DNA of 64,000 nt, taken from Rodentolepis nana (Eukaryota > Platyhelminthes > Cestoda > Cyclophyllidea > Hymenolepididae). Below are positions 36,201 to 47,514 of the stretch, piece by piece. Under the pieces are notes generated by a model. It ran no database searches. It had not been told where the DNA came from and was given only the letters and a program-made list of their open reading frames with translations. How positions within the stretch are numbered: position 1 is the stretch's first letter; every line of letters begins with the position of its first letter. Both the position numbers and the translations under genes were made by a program. The DNA is taken from contig UZAE01000004.1 of NCBI GenBank assembly GCA_900617975.1, positions 1 to 64,000 of the forward strand. Reading direction: 5' to 3'.

Positions 36201-38705
36201 TTCAAGATACCTACCAATAGTGGCATACTCAACTCTCACATTTGAATTATGTATACTTCTGCAAACGACAGATGTCATTATTTGGAAAAATTGCGCATAG
36301 ATTTGTAATATCTACCAATGAAGAAGTTTATCAATAGTCAAGTAAGAAAGTGATTGACTGCAATCTTCATTATTCCAAACACATTCTTCCCCCATCTGAG
36401 CCTTCTCTGATGCTCTCATATTCACTAGTGTTTAATGACGCACACACTAATATTGGAAGAACTGATCGACGCAAGATGTTGGATTGCGAGGATTCAATAT
36501 AGAACACCATCTTAGGTTTGAGGGCACGTTTCACATATTGAAAGTGAATTAACTGAACCAGATTGAATCAACCGAGTCATATAGAGCAGGCCATAATGAA
36601 ATCACTCTTAATGCGTGCGTTCCATATGAATAAATTTTAAAGTGCACATTTCTCCCACAGTTATTAACACTTGCGCAGTTCGCTTTTATTCATTCATGCA
36701 ATTACAATGCATCTAGCCCTTTAGAATAGGCTTTTCAGCCATCATTCATAGTCAGTCATTGGTCGTTGACACAATTCCATTCGAAACCACATCTGCCAGT
36801 CGAAAAATCACCTCTAATTTTGCTCTAATGCAACGTACGCAAATAGATAGTTGCACCTGGGGATAATTTGTAGAAAATAATTCTGCATTCTGTCAAATGT
36901 CGTCACTTGGCCTGCTAATCGGATTGCCTGAAACTATGCAAGCTTATCGAGAAATCACCTGCACCTTGAAAATGAATAGTCTATAGGAGGAATAAATGTG
37001 ACAAACTGGAATACACAGTGATTGTTTAAACCAGGCCAGAGAAAGTGCTGTGCCGACTCACTTAGGTAATTGCATTAAAGCTCTCTCATTTTGTTTATTG
37101 AAATTCGAGCCAAACACTAGTGATAAGTGAACACATTCCATTTTTGTCTGCACTGGCTCTTTCTACCTTACACGAAGGATAGTCAGGAATACAGGCAGGT
37201 AGATAGGCAAACAGGCAGGTAGGTGGTCAAACATATCAGTAGATGTGAGAGCCCCCATCCAGTAGGACCCAGGTAAAATATATTCCTCGCCTCCACTTGG
37301 TCATGGGTGGAAACGCCAGCATCAAAACTGGCGGCTAAAGAGGACTCTGGTCAGAATTCGCCTCTAGCACTTACTCTTCAACAATAGAATACTAATGAGT
37401 TTTCAATTTGAAAGAAGTCACGGGCATGATCCGCTTATCTCATATAATTGCATTGTGTTCTCTATTTCCTCACCTGCCTGGTATTCACTTTAAATGAAAT
37501 TTCGCTCTGTTTGCAATTTTTGCTGGTTGTCCCATGTATCACTCGAATACCCACTTATATCAATTTTTGTCAACCATATCTCCTGTCTCGCTCCCATTTC
37601 CGACTGAAAATAAGCTATCATTCTCCATCACTGTCGTCTACAGTAGTTGCCACAAACCCATCATGGCATGCTGACTAATAAACTGTTTTGTTTATATGCA
37701 TTCTCTCTTGCGATGGGAGAATTGAGCCCTACTGAATCCATCCAGCCATCATTCTATTGAGTAGGAGAACTTAATTTTAAAGCAATAATTGTAGATTAGT
37801 TGTACTGGCACTGCTGCAGAGAGCATCAGCATTTCATGTCCAAGTATGCCGATTGGAAGCTGTGAAGAGAACTGAAATTAAGGTGTGGTAGAAGACAGGA
37901 AATTTAACCGGAATTACTTTGGAAATGAACTTCAGGCCAAGCTGGTTAAACTGGTGGAAAGACACTCATTTTACTCGACGCTGAGTTGTAGTATTTTTAA
38001 AGCATAATCGATCAACAAGTAACTTTGTATTAACCTTGCTTAGGTTGTCCATAACAAACGGTTGGGAGAGAAGAAATGTGCATGAATTACAATCAGGTGT
38101 GGAGAAGTATATGTTAAGCTTTACTTACGTTGTGTGCAGAATTAATCAGGAAAGGAGCAACATTACATAAAAAATTGAGTTGACATATATAGAAAATTTC
38201 GTTCAAATTTCATAGTTTTACTTTCATATTTAAATAGATCTTGCAAAATTTGCTGAATAGATGTTATCAACGTAATAGCAATGCGCGAAAAATAATACAT
38301 TTAGAACCAGATCCGAAGATTTAAGAGTTTTAAGAGTAGTGGTGTAGCACTTTGAACAGAATTTGATGGACAATTGAACTCAATTGCAAATGTGCAGGCA
38401 GGGAGCTAGGAGACAATTCATAGTGGAACATCGACAATAAATGATGTTACAAATGAACGGCTTATTAGGAACAAATTTATCATGCGCATCAAACTTGCAA
38501 ATTATCTTTACTTAAAGCTGTACATTACAAAAACTAAACATATGTCTCAACTATTTGGATATTGTTTCCATGTTGAAAGTAATCGTAATTTTAAGAAATT
38601 TTATAAATTTGAGATTACAATACTTTTTATTGATGGTGTATTTATTGAATTTAATACGACCTTTTGACACCATTAAGGATAAACTGCAATCTATCTGCGT
38701 ATTAG

Positions 38706-38874
38706 GATAGTTCTTGGGACTTCGTCGTTTTTAAATTTTCTGATGATAGAATGGTCAATGAAGAATCTACCATTAATTCAGTCTTGGAACGTCTTATAAA
38801 AGTTCGAGATGAAGGCAAGAGCCGTGTGGTTGAACTTACCATGATTAACGAAGAAAATAAGAAGGCGCAATTGG
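38706..38874 (+). other. Unassigned exon-like open frame
   Basis: A 56-codon frame preceded by TATTAG and followed by GTAATT. It encodes DSSWDFVVFKFSDDRMVNEE and later VLERLIKVRDEGKSRVVELT. The composition is more protein-like than neighbouring sequence and both splice signals are in place, but no partner exon was found and the family is not recognised. It could be an exon of an unannotated gene, a processed fragment, or chance. Confidence 0.3.
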
Positions 38875-39299
38875 TAATTTGCTTTTTCCCATTAATTAAC
38901 ATCAGTTTTTCCGGACAAACACAAACCCAATAATAAGTCCTTTGGTGCTTACTCGCGAGGAATTTTCTTGTGTTGACAATGTTCCTTTGAGCAAAACAAT
39001 TTTACGGACCTTAGAAGGTTTATATGGTTTATTTTAATTCATTCTTCTAGAATCATTCAATACGCTATGATTTTGTTTGTGGGAAAACTCCTCTAGGTTT
39101 TTTTGGTTATCTGTAATTATTTTGTCAATAGATTTTTATCCTGATATGCTTGGTTTTACTGCTCTTTGAAAGCCAGGAATATTTAGATTTTAGGGTTCAT
39201 TAAATTCTACTACTGTTTGTGTTGAAATGCATAGATTGCAAGATTCAACAGATGTTAATGGGTATCACACATTAGAGCTCTTTTATGACAGTGGGAATG

Positions 39300-40000
39300 C
39301 TGATTATATGTTTTAATATAGTATGGCATTATTATATTTCCAATGTGAACTTCCCCTTTTTGCGGTTTTGATATTTTTTGTCTTAAATCGAAGGATTACT
39401 GGGAAAAATGTATCATTTTCCGTTCATTTGATGTATTTTCTATCGTCCTTTTCTATGCTCATTTCATCACACCATCTTTCCGGTCTCTTTGTTAGTGGCA
39501 GTTCAGCAACCAATCGCTCTTCAACAACATATTGGTGTGACACTATCATCTATTCTTTTAAAGTGGTTAGATTCGGATGCATTTCTTCTACCCCCAGAGT
39601 AGTAGTCAACCATTTTAGTTCGTTGTTGAAGGTTGAATCCTATAGTTTCCTTCCAGGTGACCTTATAGCTCTCGGAAGATGGAGATGCAGTATTTTTGCA
39701 GTCTCAAGTTCATTTCGCAGAGGCAGACATTTCTACCTCTTCTGGTGTGTTCCTTTTTTAGGTCTTGATGATTAACCGAAGATGGTGGTATATTTTTAGT
39801 AAAAACTGTTTAATTATTGGCCTCGTGTCTCAATTTTTGTTGTCAGTTGTGCTTGTATGTGTCTACACGTGCAGGCCAAAAATTGTGATTGGGTGCCCGT
39901 TTACCGTAAGGAGATATGCAGGTGGCTTATCCAGACAAGGGTTTGTCAATGGTACTGAAGTTTTTGGAAGTCACCGAGACGATGCTTGACAAGTATTGAG
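39300..40000 (-). mobile_element. Decayed Ty3/gypsy-like retroelement fragment
   Basis: On the minus strand one frame reads PPAYLLTVNGHPITIFGLHV (about 39890-39945), then stops, then PIIKQFLLKIYHHLRLIIKT (about 39765-39825). The spacing and pattern resemble the flap and C-terminal hydrophobic parts of Ty3/gypsy retropepsins. Stop codons interrupt it and no Asp-Thr/Ser-Gly active site, RT or LTR could be confirmed. It is not functional as it stands. Confidence 0.4.
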
Positions 40001-40835
40001 AGAAATGCAAATATCAGGCTATATTTACGGGGGAATTCTTGAATATATGGGAAGTAATGCGCTCAGTAACTGATGGGAGCTTTAGAGGTGAGATAAAATG
40101 CTAAGTAAAATCGAGTATATTAGAATATCAAAATAAAAATGAGGCTTGCACTAGAGCTAAAAGTGTCGACACTATGATTTTTTATCGAAACAGCATATAT
40201 GAATAGTTTTTGCCAAAAGACCCAAGAAGATAAAAACGCGTAATCTCCTATAGATAACGTCAGTATGCACATAGATACAGACAAAATTGCCAGACAGAAC
40301 TAGACATCGATGGTCTCTTGAAGTGCCATTAGCTTAGCATTTTAATAAAGTGTGACAATAAATTGAATTTTCTGTAATCTCCGAAATTTCCCAGCTTTGA
40401 GTGGGTTGACGTATGATGTGATCACATTCCGGAATTAATCAATAATAAATTCAAATTTCTCTATATTTACGAAAGTGTTAATAAAGGTTTATTTAGAATA
40501 GATTTTAAATACCAATAATTTGTATTTCGATTTCTTCGACATAGATGTTTCATAACTACTTTTCCATAAAACTCAACTGCGTAAATATATACTAAAAGTA
40601 CTTTTAATAGAATGATTATCTTTCAAACTAATTTTATACATCTTTGTAAATACGATAATCCTTAAATATATTGAACCAATCACAGAGCGATCATTGAAAA
40701 TGGGCGGTATTTAGCATTCGAATTTACTGGGGCGCGTTGGGGTGGCGTTTTACTTGCCTTCTTGTAAATTTCCATTTCCTTATTTCATAGTACATCATAT
40801 ATTCTGATTTGATTGTACCAGGCATTTTTTTAGAA

Positions 40836-43800
40836 ATGGCTCAGGCCCCTCTTATCTTGACTTCAATTTCAGACTGCGGTAAACAAGACGCAGTAGTTGT
40901 TTGGGACCCTATCCCAGGCAACCCTGTAGCGAGTTTCAACGGTGAAGTTGTGTCCCCGGGGACACTTGCGGTCTCTAATGGTGTCATTTTCTCTGCCGTA
41001 TCCCGAAAGCCTCTAATTCAAGCCTGGTCTTTCAGGTCCGTAAGTGCAAATATTTCTATATATACACTGTTCTGTTTTAGAATTCTTCCTTCAAGCGTAT
41101 TACAACTAAAGGTCCCGTTAATGCACTCGCATTCTCTGATGATGCTTACTTCATGTATGTGGCAATTGAGAAGAGCGTTTATGTGTATCAGACTTGTAGT
41201 GGATGCTTGATAGCAATACTTGAGGGCAGCCACATGGCACCCATCGATGCACTTATTGTTTCTCAGGCTCGCCTTCATTCAGCTCTACCTCTGCCTCTTC
41301 TTCTCTCATCAGATACGTCTGGTCTTCTTGCTTGCTGGCCTGCCCTTCTCTCTCCTGACGACAACTTTAATATCGGTAAAACAGGCTCTAGTGAGTCGAG
41401 CAAATCATACCATAAACCTCTTTGGTATGTTGTTCAGGCCAGTCGGGGTCTCACTGCTTGTGCTTTTGTTGCCGATGGCCGAATGGTCGCATGTGCCGGA
41501 ACAGATGGCCTCAAGGTATTTTGAAAATGAATGTGCTTCTTAATTTGTATGCTGACGGTATATGCTCACTAACTGTCACTGTAAGGTTACAATGCTTACT
41601 TTAAGTAATGCCGAAAAATTTTTACTTAATCAAAGGTTTTGAGGAATTAATTATAGTTGAATGTGGTTGAATATCTGTTTGGGAACATTAAATCATGGAT
41701 GAACAGTGAACTTCATGATGATAATCTCACAATTTGATTTTCTGAGTTTGCTCATTTTAACTTCTACTTCTCATTATATAAGTATTCAATGCAGTGTTAC
41801 AATTCATTGCGCGAATAATTTTATGGTTCAGTGTTTAATTTTTGATCAGCAGTGGAGACAACGCTTTGCTGATACTTAAAAAAATTACAATTTTTATTTG
41901 TCTACAATGTGACTAAAATAAGTTATTTCTGGAAATGTTCTTTTCCTAAGACGAATTATCCAACTTTTGTACCTCTATTTCTCACGCCTTTTTACGTAAC
42001 GAAACGGTTTTAGTCAACGAGTTTAATGATTAGAGGTTAATTTATGTATTTATCGTTTTTTAATGAACTATCTCTATCCTCACTTATTCTTACATAAGAG
42101 TTCTCTTATTTTGTACCTAGCTTCTTTTTCTACTTCAACTTTTTATACACATTGGCATTTGACTGAGAGAATGCATTTTCCTTTGTCAACCATTTTTAAA
42201 ACCATTTCATTGGAGCCTTGTATTTCAGTTTTGATAAAATAACTTTTTGTTACCTATTTTTGCCACTATTTGGCTCATTCCTGGAGGAAAAGACAGATAT
42301 ACAATAGTGTATTTAATGATTGAAGATCAGTCAATTGTCTCCATTTTCTGATTGACCAGGTAATTGCCAAATTCGACTATTAACGTGTATTGCTCTTTCC
42401 ACGACTACACTCTTGACGAATTGTCTGCGTTCTGGCAGACGTCTATGAGTTTTAGACTTATAATCTGAATGTAAATTTTCTGTTGCTTTACAGTTGTTTG
42501 CATCGGAGACCGGTAAGCTATTTTACAGTACCCTTCTGGAGTCTCAACCTCTACTGTGCATTTGTGCACTACCGCAAGATGATCGGTACATTTTCGCAGG
42601 AACGGACAATGGTATCCTGCACTCCGTTTGGCTTCGTGATCCAATGGTTTGCTCAACTTTCTCATCTGCCCATTTGAAGCATCAGCTTATGTTATTTTTT
42701 GTCTTTTAGGATCCTTCTTCTTATCAAGTTTCACTTCGAAGATGTTTTACTGATTCTGAGTATGTTCATTTTCTCTTGTGCTCTTGGTTACAGTCTTTGT
42801 TTCAGTCCCAATTATTGTTTCGCCTTTGCAACCTGAATTGCTTGGCAAAGTCACCCTGGCGTGAATACTTTTTACTATTACTTTGAAATGTAAATACTGC
42901 AGACTGGTTCAAGATTAGGCATTAATGTCTGTGTCTGTCTAACACAAGTAAATGAATTTTGCGATTCGAACCTTGAAATATGGCCCTTTAGTTGATTGAA
43001 GTGCATCTTTGCCCTTTTAGGAACTGAAATCTATTTCCTGACGCAGCTGAGACTTGCTGTTTCCTTGCCAAATATTTATAAAATTAATAATCTTCTGTTT
43101 GATGAGACTGCTGGGAAATTTTATTGCACACCATAACAAGAATGTCGCATTTTTTGCTCCCTTGATGTTTTTTGGTTCATTAATCCATTTAATCGCAAGC
43201 CTTCGATGCTACTATTACGTAGGCTTGCGTATGTTTGTATCTTTGCAATCTGCTACTAACAATTTCGCTTCTAGGTAAAATGCGCATATCACTATCCTTT
43301 CTTCGAAGATTTTGCGTTAGCATTACTACAGATGTTACATATATGAAGTACCTGAATGATTAATCACATCGGTTGCTCTCGTTCCAATTAATTTTTGCGA
43401 GTCCCCTATAGTACTTATTGTTTTATTGTAGGTGCTCTTCCACAGAAAAGGCAATAATAAGTGTTTGTGCTAGCCCGATCGATTGCGGTTTCCCTCTTCT
43501 CGTTGTGAGCACACGAGGGTGTCTCGTGGAAGTTCTTCGTCAGGACTCCACTCTTATGCGTTTGCAGTGCTTCTCCTTGTCTCCCTCAACTGGTATTGCT
43601 CCTCGTTTAACAGGTATCATGTTGGTGCCTCGCCCCTCGTGGTTGTTAGATGCCCAGTCAACATCGGTGGGAGAGAAGTCTACAGATAATATACGGACAA
43701 GGGATAGAGATGCTCTTGACACCATACAGCCCATCAAAAGATACGTGGGTTGGCAACCGGACGATATTCTCCACATACAATTATCAAATAATAAGCGTGT

Positions 43801-44572
43801 AAGTTTAGACCTGAGTGCTGTGAATCCAAATCAGTCATTCTCATTAGGACCTTTAAATGCGTGAAATTGAATCATCAGGCCGTTTCAATTTTATCGTACT
43901 ATCTGGAGGTATCCTTAAAAATTTACTTGAATGAACTTTAAGATCTTTATCATGCTAATATTATTGGTCTTGAAGAGAGAAATGTGTCAAAATGGCGTAT
44001 CAATAATATCCATGATTTTGGTATCTTGTCACGTTATCTCGTTTATCCAAACGGTTGTAATATCTTAGAGCCTGGAGAGTAGAGTGTGTCTATGTAATCA
44101 TATTGCATTTTCCATCTCCTTGGTTATATTGTATTTTGCTTGAATAGGTTATTTAAAAGTGGAATTGAAACCAAAGAAGGTAGAGAAGTAAGTTTATATT
44201 TATTAGAGAGGGATGTAATTACGTGGTTTACATAATTACTCCATATTCCTTCCGCCTATAAGTTGTAATCTTATACTTTAATAGTTCATATTAAGATAAT
44301 CAGTTTATTCTTTTTACTTCTAGCATCGATTGGCTAAGCCTTATCTGGAAGATGTATACCACGATGCCTTCCCTAGATCAAAAGTTACCTTACCTACTGT
44401 ATATGCCCCTACAAAAGCCACAATTAACTTCAACAAGGCGGCGGATGGTGCTATTGGAGATGGAGCGGAGTATTCGACTGAGTTGTTGGCGTTGAAGAGC
44501 GAGAATGAGGCCTTGCAGGCCCGGAATGGAGAACTAATGCGCATTCTTGCGGCTAATTGCTTACATTATTGA
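40836..44572 (+). CDS. WDR18: WDR18/Ipi3-like WD40 ribosome-biogenesis protein
   Basis: Six exons with phase-matched GT/AG junctions: 40836-41039, 41081-41515, 42494-42646, 42710-42759, 43432-43798 and 44324-44572, giving about 485 residues. WDR18/Ipi3 is the WD40 subunit of the PELP1-TEX10-WDR18 (Rix1) complex, needed for ITS2 processing and 60S maturation in the nucleolus. The start MAQAPLILTSISDCGKQDAV and VVWDPIPGNPVASF match the family's N-terminal blade. Further blades show GPVNALAFSDDAYFMYVAIE, LLLSSDTSGLLACW, GLTACAFVADGRMVACAGTD and DDRYIFAGTDNGIL. The C-terminus is a short leucine-rich coiled coil (ELLALKSENEALQARNGELM), as in WDR18. The ATG at 40836 is the first in frame. Sequence divergence is high, so the family call rests on layout and the C-terminal helix. 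Confidence 0.75.
41516..42493 (+). other. WDR18 intron 2
   Basis: 978 bp AT-rich intron; no feature seen beyond splice sites. Confidence 0.7.
42760..43431 (+). other. WDR18 intron 4
   Basis: 672 bp intron with a GTATGT donor and TTGTAG acceptor; nothing else recognised. Confidence 0.7.
43799..44323 (+). other. WDR18 intron 5
   Basis: 525 bp intron between the last WD40 segment and the C-terminal helix exon. GTAAGT donor, TTCTAG acceptor; nothing else recognised. Confidence 0.7.
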
Positions 44573-47514
44573 ACAAAGTTACAGCGCAAATTATTGTAAA
44601 TAGCCATTGTTTTCTATGCTTCCCTCTTGAATAAGTCATCTTTTTCTAGTTCGAATATTTTCTTCAAGCACTAAATTATTATTTTGGGCTTGGCTTCAAG
44701 CTAGTTTCTTTCGATGGATTGCCACTAAACATTAATGAGGGACACGAAGTTAGTTACGGAGATGACAGACTACTGGGGAACGATTAGTTTTGCTTTGGAC
44801 TAGATTGTAATGGTAAGAAAGGAGGCAATGCTATATGTAAAATTTATTTTTTCATTTTTCTAACCTGAGATAGTCGGGGTGTGCTCCACTGTTACACTAC
44901 TTAATCGAATGTGAATCAATTTCCACCTACATTTGGACTATGTTCTTCCTATTTTAAACGTTTTTCTGGTTTAGGAAGTTCCCTGGCGCTTATTAACATT
45001 TGAGCTGCAATCCCCACTGAAATCGGATTTGTTTCCAGGTCATCACGTGCATACCGAAAGCACGTTGGATAAATTTGCGCCAGTTGGGATTTGTTCTATC
45101 TCTGTTAGTGCTTAAGTAATATGCCTTATTTCCCAACGTTTAGTTGGTCTTCGAGACCTCATTGGCGATATTTCGGCAATTCTTCGAAGTTGGGCTCTTT
45201 CTGTACTGTTGCCCGTTAGGTATCGATGGAGTGCGATTGAGTCGCTCATAAATAGAGCTAAGACATAAATGCTGGCCTCCTTCATAAACTGAAGCGTTCT
45301 GCACTTATTACCTAACCAGCCAAGCAAAATTTCTATAGGCTCCCGATCCCGATACATGTTTATTTGAGTGCTTTCTCGGGGTTTTCAGGCGTCTGTTCAT
45401 TTGGGTTGACTTCTGGGAAACTAAACTGAGTGGTGACCGGTGACTATAACACGAACAGACTGATTAAGTAAGATGTCAATCTGCCTGATGTTACGAAGTA
45501 GGGCAGGTTAATGCATTGGTTTCGAAGGTGTTGGCCTTCAATATTTCACCAATGTAAAAACATGTTAGTTTTTTACCCAGTTTTCTGCATTCTTCATATT
45601 GATTTTTTTATACTTGTAAATCGTAGTACGATTTTATCAACAAGTTAACTGTTAACGGATTGAACAATACAATTATTCCTGAAACTAGGACCTTTCGCTT
45701 GGCTGGTTTCCTCCCCAATGCATCGTTATGTACAAAGCCAGGGCGTATTGTAAGCGAAACGGAGACTTATAAGCACCTTACCGGGCTGATGTTTAACGTT
45801 TTTTCTTGAACTCTCGACGTAATACTTTGGTACTTTCATATATTTATGCAAAATTTAAGACCATTCAACGAAGCTATGAAATTTTTTTCGCATACAACAA
45901 GGGGTACCAAACATTACCGTTTAAAGATATAGCAAATGATAAACATTCAAAGCTCCTTATTTTATGTACTAAAATGCGAAATCTGTGCAATCATTTCCCC
46001 AATTCGTATGATCTCTGTGACATTGAAAATAATGGACTTATTGCAATTGAAAAGCTGCAGATGTGATTCATTAAAACATTGGTAGAGGGATTCCGTAAAA
46101 CTTGCCAATATTATATCAGAAAACATTTTGGATCTTTGTAAATTTCGATTAGATAAAACCTAGTTACATCGTGCGATACCCAGACAGATCTTAGAAGAGA
46201 CACAGATGACAAAATTGGAGGTGGCCAGTAACATAATGAAATGAAAACAGAAGAAAGAATAAACATGGGACACATAAATGGAAAAGAACTCAGGCTTTAA
46301 TCATTGGAAACGGAAGCTAGGAGTACCTTCATGTTTTGAACGTAAAATACGATTTCGTAGTCACCGTGGAATACGAGCATTAATTAACTATTTGACACGA
46401 AGTTTTATGCGTAAAAAATGCCTTCATTATGTATAACGTCATCAATCAGTGCTAATCATGGATAATATGCTAAACAAAATAGTCCAGGAGTAATAAACAA
46501 CAGCATTATTATGATACATACGCAAGGTTAATTAAGAATCGCTAGAAGGTGCATAGAAAAGGAATTCATGAAAGATTGATTAAAAATACAAAATTACTGG
46601 ACTAATGCAAATTGTACTGCGTAATTGGATTTACTCTTAATTGTGATGACTCTACATTAGGACGAGTGCAGCAGATTATTCAATGCCGTCTTTTGGTGTT
46701 GTGAATTTATTTTAAAATTAAGCAAAATAACTATCGAGTCAATTGAATGTCAAAACTAAAATTTCCATATTTTTAAATTTAACGAAGCAAGAAGATAATA
46801 CATTTAAATTTAAAAATGACATCATTTCAACGAAATATATTGAAAAAAACTTGCTGGTTCCCAAAAGATTGATTTTATTAATAATGTGAACGCATTGAAT
46901 ATTTATTCTTAAATGTTCCCTCATAACATATATTAACATCTTTTTTAGGAATTGAAATGCAGCTCGTTCGCATGTAAATATGATTTAAAGCCATTAATAG
47001 TATGCTATATATTACTTTATCCTTAAAAACTTACACAGACAGAAACATTGGCCAATGAGGGTTAAATGAAATAAGGACAGATTTGAGTGTCGATAAAATA
47101 TAGGACTTCAAGTGAAGTCAAAATCAGTACATTTTGAAGAAAAAAGTAAATTAAAAGCATTCAATAATAGCTTTTATTAATGTCACGATAAAGAAAGAAT
47201 TCGAATAGGTAATAATTGTTTGCGCGAACTACGAGTTATGGTAAAGGTTTTGATTTCATTGGTTGGTTATGATTATTTCTTATTTATTGTTGCTATTTGC
47301 ATGTGAATACTGTTCGAATAGTGGTTTAATTTGTAAAAATTATAGTTTTATTATTTATTCTGGTTTTCTATATCCTTTTCTCTGCGTAAATATTTTTTAC
47401 TTTGTATTTAATACCATTAAACCTTTAATAAATGGTCACCTCATTTTTTTATTTCGTTTTTATGCAATTTAAGCTTGAATTGTAGTATATTTTCTCATTT
47501 ACTTTTAAGACACA
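44573..47514. other. Intergenic region between WDR18 and USP9X
   Basis: Contains the WDR18 3' region and the USP9X promoter/5' UTR, neither of which can be delimited. Short frames at 45112-45357 (minus) and 45806-46066 (plus) resemble no family I recognise. No RNA gene, repeat copy or clear polyadenylation signal was identified. Confidence 0.6.

Larger units (their letters stand above)
33237..40835. other. Gene-poor interval between divergent FAK and WDR18
   Basis: This 7.6 kb should hold the FAK first exon(s) and the promoters of both genes, but none can be placed firmly. A weak minus-strand candidate exon is 35026-34960, with a GTAAGT donor; one of its frames would join the FAK exon at 33236 in phase 0 but shows no clear F1 similarity. 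Also present are a short GGCAGGTAG-type repeat near 37191-37225, an unassigned exon-like frame at 38706-38874 and a decayed retroelement at about 39300-40000, both listed separately. Confidence 0.5.

Noticed and set aside
39323..39775. 150-codon plus-strand frame with hydrophobic segments resembling a membrane protein
   Set aside because: It is antisense to the decayed retroelement, is T-rich, and has no splice context; likely an artefact.
45112..45357. 81-codon minus-strand frame that looks basic and structured
   Set aside because: No reverse transcriptase, nuclease or other motif could be identified, and there are no neighbouring coherent frames.
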